This document shows positions 24,553 through 32,078 of a stretch of DNA of 41,284 nt, one piece after another. The stretch covers positions 1 to 41,284 of the forward strand of contig JAOBWO010000472.1 of the NCBI GenBank assembly GCA_025463415.1, given 5' to 3'. The position numbers were made by a program, and so were the translations under genes. The stretch's first letter is position 1. Each line of letters begins with the position of its first letter. The stretch comes from Acidimicrobiales bacterium. Lineage in GTDB: Bacteria; Actinomycetota; Acidimicrobiia; Acidimicrobiales; Ilumatobacteraceae. Under the pieces are notes generated by a model, which was given only the letters and a program-made list of their open reading frames with translations, was not told the origin of the DNA and did not search any database.

Positions 24553-25284
24553 ATGCATAACGTGTTGTTGTTCTTGGCGGCGTTTCTGGCGTCGGCCGTG
24601 GAGATGGTCGAGGCATTGACGATCGTGCTCGCCGTCGCCGTGACGCGAGGCTGGCGCTCGGCGGCGTGGGGGGTCGGCTCGGCGTTGGGCGCACTCGCGG
24701 TGATCGTTGTCGTGGGTGGGCCGGCGATCACCCGCCTGCCGATCTCGGGGTTGCGCGTGGTCGTTGGCACCGTGCTGTTGATCTTTGGGTTGCAGTGGTT
24801 GCGGAAGGCCATCTTGCGGTCCAGCGGCCTGAAGCCGCTGCACGATGAGGAAGCCATCTACCGCGCCGAAGTCGAGGGGTTGCGCAATGCCGAGGGGCAC
24901 GACTGGTACGCGTTCACTGTCGCATTCAAGGGTGTGTTTCTGGAGGGTTTGGAAGTGGCGTTTCTCGTGGTGACCTTCGGAGGGAGTCAACACAACATTG
25001 GCCTCGCCAGCATCGGTGCGGCCGCGGCGTTGCTCGTCGTGGTCGTCGTCGGCGCGTACGTTCATGCGCCGCTGTCGCGAGTGCCGGAGAACACGCTGAA
25101 ATTTGGTGTCGGGCTGATGCTGACCGCATTCGGGGTGTTCTGGAGCGCGGAAGGGGCTGGAGCGAGGTGGCCGGGCGGGGATCTCGCCATTCTCGGGCTG
25201 CTCGGTGGGCTGACGGTCGTCTCGTTCGCGCTTGTCGGCACTGCCCGCCGGCATGTGCTCGTCGGTTCCGAGGGCACCTCATGA
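24553..25284 (+). CDS. Polytopic membrane protein, COG4280-like, with two ExxE motifs
   Basis: A 243-residue protein with about seven hydrophobic segments and a soluble loop near residues 95-125 (LKPLHDEEAIYRAEVEGLRNAEGHD). Two acidic motifs fall in membrane helices: VEMVEALTIVL at 16-26 and FLEGLEVAFLV in the middle of the chain. The EGLE pattern recalls the REGLE motif of FTR1 iron permeases and of other duplicated metal exporters, so metal transport is a fair guess, not a demonstrated role. ATG 24553 is chosen because GAGGGAG lies just upstream; GTG 24535 would add six residues. The stop overlaps the next gene as ATGA, and RpiR is divergent. Confidence 0.78.
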   Translation: MHNVLLFLAAFLASAVEMVEALTIVLAVAVTRGWRSAAWGVGSALGALAVIVVVGGPAITRLPISGLRVVVGTVLLIFGLQWLRKAILRSSGLKPLHDEEAIYRAEVEGLRNAEGHDWYAFTVAFKGVFLEGLEVAFLVVTFGGSQHNIGLASIGAAAALLVVVVVGAYVHAPLSRVPENTLKFGVGLMLTAFGVFWSAEGAGARWPGGDLAILGLLGGLTVVSFALVGTARRHVLVGSEGTS

Positions 25285-25559
25285 AGTGGCTTCGGAACCT
25301 CGGTCGCTTCTGGTACGACTTCATCGTTGGCGACGATTGGACGATCGCGGCAGCGGTCATCGTCGCCGTCGCTACGACAAAGTTCCTGTCGCACGCCAAG
25401 GGCACTGCGTGGCCAGTGGTCCCGGCCGCGGTCATCGTCATGCTCAGCTGCTCGATCTGGCAGGCATACACACGGGCTCGCCGTGACGCTAAGGCGTGTC
25501 GTCGAGTCGCCGACCAGGACAGCGGCGACCAAGCCTCGCCGCTGCCCGATCTGCCATGA
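25281..25559 (+). CDS. Small membrane protein, partner of COG4280-like protein
   Basis: A 92-residue protein. After a short amphipathic start (MKWLRNLGRFWYDFIVGDDW) come one or two hydrophobic helices (TIAAAVIVAVATTKFL and AWPVVPAAVIVMLSCSIWQAY), then an Arg/Asp-rich cytoplasmic tail. ATG 25281 overlaps the previous TGA, so it is translationally coupled and probably an accessory subunit. I do not recognise a named family. Confidence 0.75.
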   Translation: MKWLRNLGRFWYDFIVGDDWTIAAAVIVAVATTKFLSHAKGTAWPVVPAAVIVMLSCSIWQAYTRARRDAKACRRVADQDSGDQASPLPDLP

Positions 25560-25566
25560 GCACCTG

Positions 25567-26853
25567 ATGGGTCGCGATGGAGGCACGTGGAGCGGAACTC
25601 TCGCCGAGGGGACCGACTACGCGATCTCGATCCCCGAGCACTGGAATGGCACGCTGGTCAATGATCTCGATGCCGTGATCAACATCAGCGCCGACACCCC
25701 GGTCGCGAAGTTCCTCCTCGACCACGGGTATGCCTACAGCGGCACCAATCGCCGCGTCGACCGCGACACTCGGTTCGATCCGCGCGCCGAGCGCGACGAA
25801 CAGGCTCAGGTGCTCGACATCTTCAATCGCGAGTTCGGATCACCCCAGCACGCCCTTCAATACGGCTGCTCTGGAGGTGGCGCCGCTGCCCTCGGCGTAG
25901 CCGAGACGTATCCCGACCACTTCGACGGCGCGATCTCGATGAACGGCGTCGAGCCAATCGTCATCTCTAACATTCGTCTCGACCTGCTCTTCGCGCTCAA
26001 GGCGCTGCTCGCGCCCGACAAGGATCTGCCCGTTGTCGGCGTCGGCACTCAACAGGCGAACAAGGCTGGATTCGAATGGCGGATGGTCCTCGAAGCCGCC
26101 GCGGCGACAGCCGTCGGTCGAGCGCAGATGGCGCTGGCCGGCTCGCTGGCACAACTCCCGGTATGGGCAGCGACGACCCCTCCGTACCCGGACGAGCCTG
26201 ACCCGAACGATCCGGTCGCACGCGAGCGGTCGGTGGTGCATGCCGTCTTCGACGCCGCCCTCTATGCAGTCGGAACCACCCCCTTGTACAACAACCCGGC
26301 CGGGGTGATGTGTTCGAACAACGACGTGGACTACACCCAGTTCTACGCAAACGCCGAAACGGGCTACGCAGGGATCGTCGAGTCGCTCTACCGCCACGCG
26401 GGGCTCTCGAGCCCGAGTGCGATCCGCGCGGATCTTGATCGCATCAATGCCCACCCGCGAGTCAAAGCGGACCCGGCAGCCGTGGAGTACTGGTCGCAGC
26501 GAGCACTCAGCGGCAACCTGCGGATGCCACTCCTACAGCTCACAACCATCGGCGACGGCACCCGATCAGACGCGATGATGGCCGCGTACGCCGAGGCCGT
26601 CACCGCCAACGAGAAGAGCCATCTCTACCGACAAGCTTTGGTGAACGCGGCCGGACACTGCACCGCGAACGTGACCGAGATCGCAGCCGCGCTCGCAGCG
26701 TTGACCCACCGACTGCAGACCGGCGCATGGGACGACTCCACGACCGCCGACACTCTCAACACAACCGGCCTCAACCTCGGCCTCGACGACAACCCACGCT
26801 TCATCAGTCCCACCCGCGTGAAGATCAAAGCGAACCGAACGTTTTTCCGATAG
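25567..26853 (+). CDS. Alpha/beta-hydrolase-fold esterase-like protein
   Basis: A 428-residue hydrolase. ALQYGCSGGGAAALGVAETYPDHFDG contains the nucleophile elbow G-C-S-G-G followed by the helix typical of tannase/feruloyl-esterase and polyhydroxybutyrate-hydrolase relatives. RMPLLQLTTIGDGTRSDAMMAAYAE is the strand before the acid residue, and NAAGHCTANVTEIAAAL supplies the catalytic His. The start HWNGTLVN and GYAYSGTNR segments fit secreted bulky-ester hydrolases, yet no signal peptide is seen. ATG 25567 is taken, 8 bases after the small membrane protein; the track's frame back to 25327 shadows that gene. The substrate is unknown. Confidence 0.8.
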   Translation: MGRDGGTWSGTLAEGTDYAISIPEHWNGTLVNDLDAVINISADTPVAKFLLDHGYAYSGTNRRVDRDTRFDPRAERDEQAQVLDIFNREFGSPQHALQYGCSGGGAAALGVAETYPDHFDGAISMNGVEPIVISNIRLDLLFALKALLAPDKDLPVVGVGTQQANKAGFEWRMVLEAAAATAVGRAQMALAGSLAQLPVWAATTPPYPDEPDPNDPVARERSVVHAVFDAALYAVGTTPLYNNPAGVMCSNNDVDYTQFYANAETGYAGIVESLYRHAGLSSPSAIRADLDRINAHPRVKADPAAVEYWSQRALSGNLRMPLLQLTTIGDGTRSDAMMAAYAEAVTANEKSHLYRQALVNAAGHCTANVTEIAAALAALTHRLQTGAWDDSTTADTLNTTGLNLGLDDNPRFISPTRVKIKANRTFFR

Positions 26854-26941
26854 CCCTTCTCGAGGAGATGGCTCTGTAGCTCTTCGGTGGCGCACTGATG
26901 CGACCATGTGTGGCGAGTCGATGTAACCGTTGAGGGTCGGT

Positions 26942-27442
26942 TCAGAGCCGGTTGGGACCCGTCATCAGGGTGACGAGCTGGTCGAGAGCAGCTCCCCAGC
27001 CGTCGGCGAAACCCATCGCCTCGTGCTGGTCATGGTCGGCTTCGTTCGCGTGCATCGCGATGGCCCGGTAGTGGGTCCCGCCGTCGGGCGCCCCCTCGAT
27101 CTCAATTCGTGCGGTGAAACCGAGCCCGGCACCGTTAACCGGGGCGAACGGACGGAAGTCATCGGTCATCACGCTCGTGTACACCAACAGCTGGTTCGGC
27201 TCGATCTGGAGGTAGCAGCCGACGTTTGGATACTGGACCCCTTCCGGCGATTCCATCGTGGTGACGCAGCGACCACCCGGTCGCAGGTCGATATCGACGG
27301 CGGCAGTTCTCCACGGGGCCGGTGTGAACCATTGGACGAGCAGCTCCGGTTCGGTCCACGCAGCCCAAACCCGCTCGGGTGACACGAAGATGGTGCGTTC
27401 GATCACGAGGTCAAGCGCAGAGTTCGGGGTGAAGTGGTTCAT
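26942..27442 (-). CDS. SRPBCC (AHSA1-like) domain protein
   Basis: A 166-residue START-like protein. LDLVIERTIFVSPERVWAAWTEPELLVQWFTP is the standard AHSA1/YndB N-terminus, RPGGRCVTTMESPEG the following strands, and EAMGFADGWGAALDQLVTLM the long C-terminal helix that closes the pocket. The fold binds hydrophobic ligands; in ArsR-linked pairs it is usually of unknown function or a ligand-responsive partner. ATG 27442 follows AAGGAAACC and overlaps the ArsR stop (ATGA). The longer track frame to 27532 lies inside the arsR gene. Confidence 0.9.
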   Translation of the reverse strand: MNHFTPNSALDLVIERTIFVSPERVWAAWTEPELLVQWFTPAPWRTAAVDIDLRPGGRCVTTMESPEGVQYPNVGCYLQIEPNQLLVYTSVMTDDFRPFAPVNGAGLGFTARIEIEGAPDGGTHYRAIAMHANEADHDQHEAMGFADGWGAALDQLVTLMTGPNRL

Positions 27443-27792
27443 CGGTTTCCTTGGTTGTGATGTGTGGTGATCAACAGGTGGTCCAGCTGGTCGAGCTTGC
27501 GTTCCCAGTGATTGCGGAACTCCGCCAACCACGCCGACGCCAGTTGCAACGACGCAGGAGCCAGCTGGTAGGTGCGGGTTCGCCCGGCCTTGTGTGAGGT
27601 CACGACCCCGGCGCGCTCCAGGACGCCCATGTGCTGCATGAACGACGGGAGCGCCATCGCGAACGGCGCTGCCAGCTCACTCGCCGACGCCGGCGAGACA
27701 CTCAAACGCTCGACAACCGCAAGGCGAGTCGGGTCTGACAATGCATTGAAGATGTCCGGCAGTGCGGGATCAACCCGCTGACACTGAGGCAT
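27439..27792 (-). CDS. ArsR-family transcriptional repressor
   Basis: A 117-residue winged-helix repressor: DIFNALSDPTRLAVVERLSV, then the recognition region SASELAAPFAMALPSFMQHMGVLERAGVV and the wing TSHKAGRTRTYQLAP. It lacks the ELCVCDL metal-binding Cys pattern, matching the non-metal ArsR branch that pairs with SRPBCC proteins. ATG 27792 is set by a promoter whose -10 lies 7 bases upstream, which makes the mRNA leaderless. Two palindromes overlap that promoter, so it most likely represses itself and the SRPBCC gene. Confidence 0.92.
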   Translation of the reverse strand: MPQCQRVDPALPDIFNALSDPTRLAVVERLSVSPASASELAAPFAMALPSFMQHMGVLERAGVVTSHKAGRTRTYQLAPASLQLASAWLAEFRNHWERKLDQLDHLLITTHHNQGNR

Positions 27793-27799
27793 GTGGCTA

Positions 27800-27828
27800 A
27801 CTGTACAGCAGACCAGTACTGAGGTCAA
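27800..27828 (-). promoter_or_regulatory. arsR promoter with twin operator palindromes
   Basis: On the minus strand TTGACC (27828-27823) and TACAGT (27805-27800) are separated by exactly 17 bases, and ATG 27792 follows 7 bases on. CAGTACTG (27814-27821) lies in the spacer and CTGTACAG (27801-27808) covers the -10; both are perfect 8-base palindromes. This is the clearest promoter in the window. Confidence 0.75.
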
Positions 27829-27835
27829 TACCTAA

Positions 27836-28066
27836 ATGTCGTCGAACGCCGAGAAACTCGGTGTGAAGCCGCCGAGAGGCGAGACGCCCCGTACATGTGA
27901 CATCGCCTTCGCCGAATACGTGAGCAGCTTCAAGCAGTGCCAGTACACGCAAGGATGGATTGACCGGCTCGTCGCACTCTGCTCCCATGAACTCAGCTTC
28001 GCTGAGACAACTGGCCGTCCCGCGCGGCCATTCGTCGCCGGCGAAAGTCCAGCGACGGACGAGTGA
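27836..28066 (+). CDS. Doubtful small ORF
   Basis: A 76-codon frame divergent from arsR. Its composition is protein-like (CDIAFAEYVSSFKQCQY, QGWIDRLVALCSHELSF), but G/C at third positions is only moderate, there is no ribosome-binding site, and two minus frames over the same bases are equally open. CTCAGCTTCGCTGAG inside it forms a perfect hairpin. A gene is not well supported. Confidence 0.2.
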   Translation: MSSNAEKLGVKPPRGETPRTCDIAFAEYVSSFKQCQYTQGWIDRLVALCSHELSFAETTGRPARPFVAGESPATDE

Positions 28067-28133
28067 CTGATGCGCACTCGCTGTCAAGCATGAACTCAGC
28101 GCAGCCCCACCTCGCCAAGGGCAACTACGCGAA
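28067..28133. other. Intergenic, nothing recognised
   Basis: Short linker. CATGAACTCAGC here (near 28089) repeats a 12-mer found near 27987. No other structure was seen. Confidence 0.3.
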
Positions 28134-28375
28134 CTAGGCGGCCATCTGGGGCGCTAGGGCCGCGAGCACAGCAACCGCCGTGAACAGCGTGTGCCACGTC
28201 TGCCAGCGTCGGCTGGTGATCCCGTGCGCTGCGAGAATTGCTCCGCCGGCCCCGGCGATCGCGCCGACGGCAGCTACGGGGCATCCGGCGCTTCTGTCGG
28301 TGACAGCGAGACTGTCGGCGACTACCCACTCAATGGGACAGGTGCAACAGATCGATGTTCCGGCTCGTCGTTCAT
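28134..28375 (-). pseudogene. Possible membrane-protein remnant (DUF6069-like)
   Basis: The minus frame ending at 28134 reads AAVGAIAGAGGAILAAHG and WQTWHTLFTAVAVLAALAPQ, two hydrophobic helices joined by an Arg-containing turn as in DUF6069-type proteins. No start is available in that frame. ATG 28375 opens another frame (MNDEPEHRSVAPVPLSG) that would need a shift to join it. The last helix of the family is missing. It probably marks a decayed gene head-to-head with the sigma factor. Confidence 0.25.
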
Positions 28376-28381
28376 GGTGTG

Positions 28382-28849
28382 ATGACACGCGACTCAAGTA
28401 ACGATGCCGCACGCGAACTAATCGCGTTGCTATACGAACGTGAGTGGGCATCGCTGGCCCGAGTCGCCTTTCTCTTGACCGACTCCCGTCACATCGCCGA
28501 GGACGTTGTCCAGGACGCCTTCGTTCGCCTTCAGGCAACCCGCAGCCGAGTGAACAATCCAGCCGCCTATCTGCGCACCAGCGTCATCAACTCCTGCCGC
28601 GACATTCACCGACACCGTGCCGTCGTCGCTCGAGCTCCAACACCGCGACCAGAACCCGTGATCGCTCAACACGACGAACTCTTCGACGCCATCGCTGCGC
28701 TCCCTTGGAGACAGCAAGCAGCACTCGTGCTGCGCTTCCACATCGACCTCACCGACCAAGCGATCGCAACAGCACTCGACTGCCGCCCGGCCACCGTGCG
28801 ATCCCTCATCCACCGCGGGCTCGCATCCCTTCGAAAGGAACTCTCATGA
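28382..28849 (+). CDS. ECF-like sigma-70 family factor (module 1)
   Basis: A 155-residue sigma factor with region 2 (LLYEREWASLARVAFLLTDSRHIAEDVVQDAFVRL, NPAAYLRTSVINSCRD) and region 4 (LFDAIAALPWRQQAALVLRFHIDLTDQAIATAL, RPATVRSLIHRGLASLRKEL). There is no region 1 or 3, and length is normal for the group. ATG 28382 is chosen from several nearby starts (GTG 28379, ATG 28355) because it gives the shortest sensible N-terminus. The stop overlaps the next gene as ATGA, the arrangement usual for a sigma factor and its membrane regulator. Confidence 0.9.
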   Translation: MTRDSSNDAARELIALLYEREWASLARVAFLLTDSRHIAEDVVQDAFVRLQATRSRVNNPAAYLRTSVINSCRDIHRHRAVVARAPTPRPEPVIAQHDELFDAIAALPWRQQAALVLRFHIDLTDQAIATALDCRPATVRSLIHRGLASLRKELS

Positions 28850-29541
28850 ACAACTTGGAAGACCGTCTCCGCCACCACTACACCGATCGTGCCGCAATCA
28901 TGCCAACGTCCGGACCAGGACTCGACGATCCAGTAGCAGCCACCATCACAGCAGGCCCCCACCGAGCCAAACCCAGGCGAACGTTGCGTCTCGGCATCGC
29001 CGCGGGCACCATCGCAGCCGCCGTCGCACTCGTCGCCATCGCAGCCAACCGCTCAACCGACACGAACTCGGCCAGCACCCCGCCCAGCCCAGCCAGCAAC
29101 GACGCCCCAACGACCGTCGAGACAACGGTTGCGATCCCCGGAGCCACACTGCCCCCAGATCCCACGCTGTCTCAGACCCCGGTCACCGTCGCCTACGGCG
29201 GGCCGCGCTCGTACTGGCGGTGGCTGCCCGATCTTGACATCGCCGAGCAACAGACCGCCACCGGCGGAACTGAACTGTGCTGGCGCACGCCTACCGGCGA
29301 CGGCTGCATCGACGACGCCTTCGAAAGCCCGGCAACTGGGATCATCCCCACGGACGAAGCGGCGATCATCTTGGCTCGGCCAGCACTCGGTCAGATCGCC
29401 AACCCCACAACTGTCACCGCCTTGCTGTCCGACCAGACCACCGTTGTCGGTGCCCTCTTGTACGACAGCGACTTCGGCGTCGGCTACGCCCGCATTCCCC
29501 TGCAACCCGGTCTGACCGTCGTGTCGGCTACCTCCCAGTAG
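28846..29541 (+). CDS. One-pass membrane protein, probable sigma regulator (module 1)
   Basis: A 231-residue protein: a cytoplasmic segment of about 48 residues (MNNLEDRLRHHYTDRAAIMP), a membrane helix at 49-67 (LGIAAGTIAAAVALVAIAA), a Ser/Pro/Thr linker and an extracellular domain from about 115. That domain contains ELCWRTPTGDGCIDDAFES, a close Cys pair, and ends in a strand-rich LPLQP-like segment. No HxxxCxxC zinc motif is present, so it is not a standard ZAS anti-sigma. The role is inferred from coupling to the sigma gene. The similar two-Cys segment in the partners of modules 2 and 3 suggests a shared domain. Confidence 0.7.
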   Translation: MNNLEDRLRHHYTDRAAIMPTSGPGLDDPVAATITAGPHRAKPRRTLRLGIAAGTIAAAVALVAIAANRSTDTNSASTPPSPASNDAPTTVETTVAIPGATLPPDPTLSQTPVTVAYGGPRSYWRWLPDLDIAEQQTATGGTELCWRTPTGDGCIDDAFESPATGIIPTDEAAIILARPALGQIANPTTVTALLSDQTTVVGALLYDSDFGVGYARIPLQPGLTVVSATSQ

Positions 29542-29845
29542 CTGACCTTGCGGGCCTATAGCCGCCGGATGGCGAATCGATCGCATAGCGCCAGATCTGT
29601 CGATCGGGCTACCGACGAAATACGCGATCAGCGCAGAACGCGCGGCGCAGAACGACGTCACCGTCGGTGCCGATGATCGCAACAGGTCGGCGCGTCGGAT
29701 GGCCCCGTGCCCGGCAGCGAGAATCGCGGGTGTTGATGGGGTCGGGGATTGGGTCAGCGGCCGGTGTGTTCGTGTACGTTCCGCAGATTCGACGATCACG
29801 TTCGAGAAGCGGTGATCCGACGCGTCACCTCGGCGGTTCCCGGTG
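29542..29845. other. Intergenic gap with one GCAGAAYGAC hairpin repeat
   Basis: A 304-base gap between convergent genes. No ORF has coding character. It holds repeat copy 1 (see the feature at 29645) and a second GCAGAACG just before it. No terminator with a U-run is visible. Confidence 0.5.
29645..29672. repeat. Hairpin repeat copy 1 (GCAGAAYGAC family)
   Basis: GGCGC-AGAA-CGACG, loop TCAC, then CGTCG-GTGCC: a stem with AGAA bulged on one side. The flank ACGCGCGG and the core match copy 2 at 31991-32019 almost base for base. Confidence 0.5.
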
Positions 29846-30691
29846 TCAGGCGTCGCGTCGGCGGAGCAGGATGGAGGCTGCGATGAGTGCCACGACGGCG
29901 TAGCCGGCGAAGACGATGAAACCGCGCCATGGTGACAGCGTGCTGTTGTCGGAGCTGATCGACATCAGTGCTTGTCCGGCGTTGCTGGGCAGCCACTTGT
30001 TGATCCGGTCTCCCCATGTCTGCGGAAGGGCGCTGGCGATGACGGGGAGCACGAGGATGATGCCGACGAAGGCACCGATGCCGCCAGCGACATTGCGCAC
30101 GATCGCACCGATGCCCATCGCCAGGGCGGCGACGACGGTCAGGTAGAGCCCGACGCCGATCACGATCCTCGGCACGTCGGGAGTGGACCAGGTCACTGCG
30201 ATGTGCCGCACGGCCAGGAAGTGCTCGCTGATGAAGAACGTGACGATCGCAGTTGGGACCATGGTCACGAGCGTCAGCGTGGTGAGGACGCCGACCTTGG
30301 CCCACAGCACGGGAAGCCGACGCGGCACGGCGGCCAACGTGGCCCGGATCATCCCGCCCGAGTACTCGCCGGCGATCAACATCACGGCGAGAACGCCAAC
30401 GGCGAGCTGGGCCAGGTTGAACCCGGACAACGGGTCGGCGAGCGGGTCGAAGTGGAGCTTCTGGCGCGGCCGCATGTTCGGCCAGTCGTTCGCGGTCGAC
30501 CATGCGATGGCGATGCCGATGCCGGGCACGGACACGATCGCCAGAGCCATCGTCAGCCACGATGAGCGGAGCGTGCGCAGCTTCAACCATTCGGACCGGG
30601 TGACACGCCGCGCGGTGACCTTGATCGCAGACGCTTCGGCGTCAGTCATGGTCGGAACGGCGACGCGTGGGTTGTCGAGGATGTCGGTCAT
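29846..30691 (-). CDS. ABC transporter permease (ABC-2 type)
   Basis: A 281-residue membrane protein: a cytoplasmic start (RVTRSEWLKLRTLRSSWLTM, the typical ABC-2 entry) and six hydrophobic segments, including FNLAQLAVGVLAVMLIAGEYSGGMIRATLAAVPRR, LTLVTMVPTAIVTFFI and FIVFAGYAVVALIAASILL. The EYSGGMIRATL motif after the second helix is standard for this family. With the ATPase it forms an exporter, most often for a drug, lipid or peptide. ATG 30691 overlaps the ATPase stop. The longer track frame to 31114 shadows the ATPase. Confidence 0.92.
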   Translation of the reverse strand: MTDILDNPRVAVPTMTDAEASAIKVTARRVTRSEWLKLRTLRSSWLTMALAIVSVPGIGIAIAWSTANDWPNMRPRQKLHFDPLADPLSGFNLAQLAVGVLAVMLIAGEYSGGMIRATLAAVPRRLPVLWAKVGVLTTLTLVTMVPTAIVTFFISEHFLAVRHIAVTWSTPDVPRIVIGVGLYLTVVAALAMGIGAIVRNVAGGIGAFVGIILVLPVIASALPQTWGDRINKWLPSNAGQALMSISSDNSTLSPWRGFIVFAGYAVVALIAASILLRRRDA

Positions 30692-31605
30692 GGGTGTGTT
30701 ACTTCCGTCGGCTGGTACTCGAGCGAGTCGTGGGTGAGTGACATGAATGCTTCTTCGAGCGAGGCTTGGTGGGCCACCAGCTCGTGGAGTCGGATACCGT
30801 TCGCGGCGGCGATGTCGCCGATCTGTTCGCTTGTCATGCCGAGCACCTCCAGCCGCCCCGGCGAGGAGGCGGTCACGTGGACGGTGGCCCCGACCAGCAG
30901 CTCGCGCAGTCGCCCACCATCGGGTGTGCGCACGTTGACCAGATCGGACGACGCCTGGCGGATGAACTCGGCCACAGGGACGTCGGCGATCAGCCGGCCG
31001 CGTCCGATGACGAGGAGGTGGTCGGCGGTCAAGGCCATCTCGGACATCAGGTGCGACGAGACGAGCACCGTGCGACCCTCGGCGGCCAGGTCGCGGAGGA
31101 GGTGCCGGATCCACAGGATGCCGTCGGGGTCCAATCCGTTGACGGGTTCGTCGAGGATCAGTGTCGCCGGATCACCGAGCAGCGCCGCGGCGAGCCCGAG
31201 CCGTTGTCCCATGCCGAGGGAGAAGCCGCCCACTCGCTTCGAGGCGACATCGGCGAGACCGACGAGGCCGAGCAACTCGTCGACGCGACGTGAAGAGATC
31301 CCGCACGTCGCGGCCAGCACGAGCAGATGGTTGCGCGCCGACCGGCCGTTCTGCACAGCCTTGGCCTCGAGCAGAGCACCGACTTCGTGGAGTGGCGCAC
31401 GGTGTTCGGCGTACGGGCGTCCGTTGACGGTGACCGCCCCGCTCGTCGGAGCATCGAGCCCGACGATCATCCGCATCGTCGTGGACTTACCGGCGCCGTT
31501 CGGCCCGAGGAATCCGGTGACGATCCCAGGCTTCACCGAGAACGACAGGTCGTCGACCGCGGTCTTCTCGCCGTAGCGCTTCACCAGCTGAGTGGCTTCG
31601 ATCAC
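30688..31605 (-). CDS. ABC transporter ATP-binding protein
   Basis: About 305 residues. Walker A is GFLGPNGAGKSTTMRM, the signature GGFSLGMGQRLGLAAAL, Walker B ATLILDEPVNGLDPDG and the H-loop VLVSSHLMSEM. The C-terminal 80 residues (SSDLVNVRTPDGGRLRELL, LEEAFMSLTHDS) are the regulatory tail typical of CcmA-like drug and antibiotic exporters. I prefer GTG 31605 (VIEATQLVKRYG) since AAGGGA lies 6 bases upstream; ATG 31614 would add three residues and has no spaced ribosome-binding site. Coupled to the permease by ATGA. Confidence 0.94.
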   Translation of the reverse strand: MIEATQLVKRYGEKTAVDDLSFSVKPGIVTGFLGPNGAGKSTTMRMIVGLDAPTSGAVTVNGRPYAEHRAPLHEVGALLEAKAVQNGRSARNHLLVLAATCGISSRRVDELLGLVGLADVASKRVGGFSLGMGQRLGLAAALLGDPATLILDEPVNGLDPDGILWIRHLLRDLAAEGRTVLVSSHLMSEMALTADHLLVIGRGRLIADVPVAEFIRQASSDLVNVRTPDGGRLRELLVGATVHVTASSPGRLEVLGMTSEQIGDIAAANGIRLHELVAHQASLEEAFMSLTHDSLEYQPTEVTHP

Positions 31606-31645
31606 TGCACACATCCCTTGTTCGGCGGACAGGTTGCGCCCACCT

Positions 31646-31713
31646 CGGTAAGCCCTGGGCAAGACGCGAGTCAACGTACGGCAAACCACGGTTAGTCGCG
31701 ATCGCGACTTACC
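31646..31713 (-). promoter_or_regulatory. ABC operon promoter with upstream near-perfect palindrome
   Basis: On the minus strand a possible promoter reads TTGACT (31674-31669), 17 bases, TTACCG (31651-31646). Upstream at 31690-31713 is a 24-base inverted repeat whose core AGTCGCGATCGCGACT is a perfect 16-base palindrome. It is likely a regulator-binding site for the exporter operon; no regulator gene is adjacent. Confidence 0.5.
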
Positions 31714-32078
31714 CCACTCTCATCTCCGGCGTGTTGAATCACATCCACCGGACCCGACGAGGGCCGGCGGCGGTGTTGCTGGACAGAGCGTGGGCAGAGC
31801 GCTGCGGTCATCGACGACCCGCTGGAACCAGTGCCGCCTCGGAGCCACCGTCGGCGACCCGCCGGCGGCGAGACCCCATCGAGTTCCTGACCGCACCTGA
31901 CTCCACTTCTGGCAGATTCGACACCCGACGAGTGAACCTCCCCGGGGATCGCTGACTGCTCTGATGCCCCCGGGTTCCATGGACACAAGCGCCTAACGCG
32001 CGGAGCAGAACGACGGTCACGCGTCCGGCTCCGTTGAGCGCCGAACGGCGCGTATGGGTTTGTGTCGGTGTTGGCGTG
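31714..32078. other. Intergenic gap, no supported gene, one hairpin repeat
   Basis: ORFs on both strands here are Arg/Ser/Pro-rich and none has a clear third-position bias, so no gene is called. Near the aminotransferase end lies repeat copy 2 (31989-32041). Confidence 0.5.
31989..32041. repeat. Hairpin repeat copy 2 (GCAGAAYGAC family), attC-like shape
   Basis: Outer arms GCGCCTAACG and CGTTGAGCGC and inner GGAGC / GCTCC enclose GCAGAACGACGGTCA. The ends GCCTAAC and GTTGAGC fit the RYYYAAC / GTTRRRY rule of integron attC sites, but no integrase is present and spacing is not standard. CGAACGGCGC follows at 32042. Confidence 0.45.

Noticed and set aside
27832-28087. Two minus-strand ORFs opposite 27836-28066
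   Set aside because: Both strands are equally open, with no ribosome-binding site and odd composition; neither is supported.
31692-31988. Overlapping ORFs on both strands in the gap after the ABC operon
   Set aside because: No third-position bias and no family motif; treated as non-coding.
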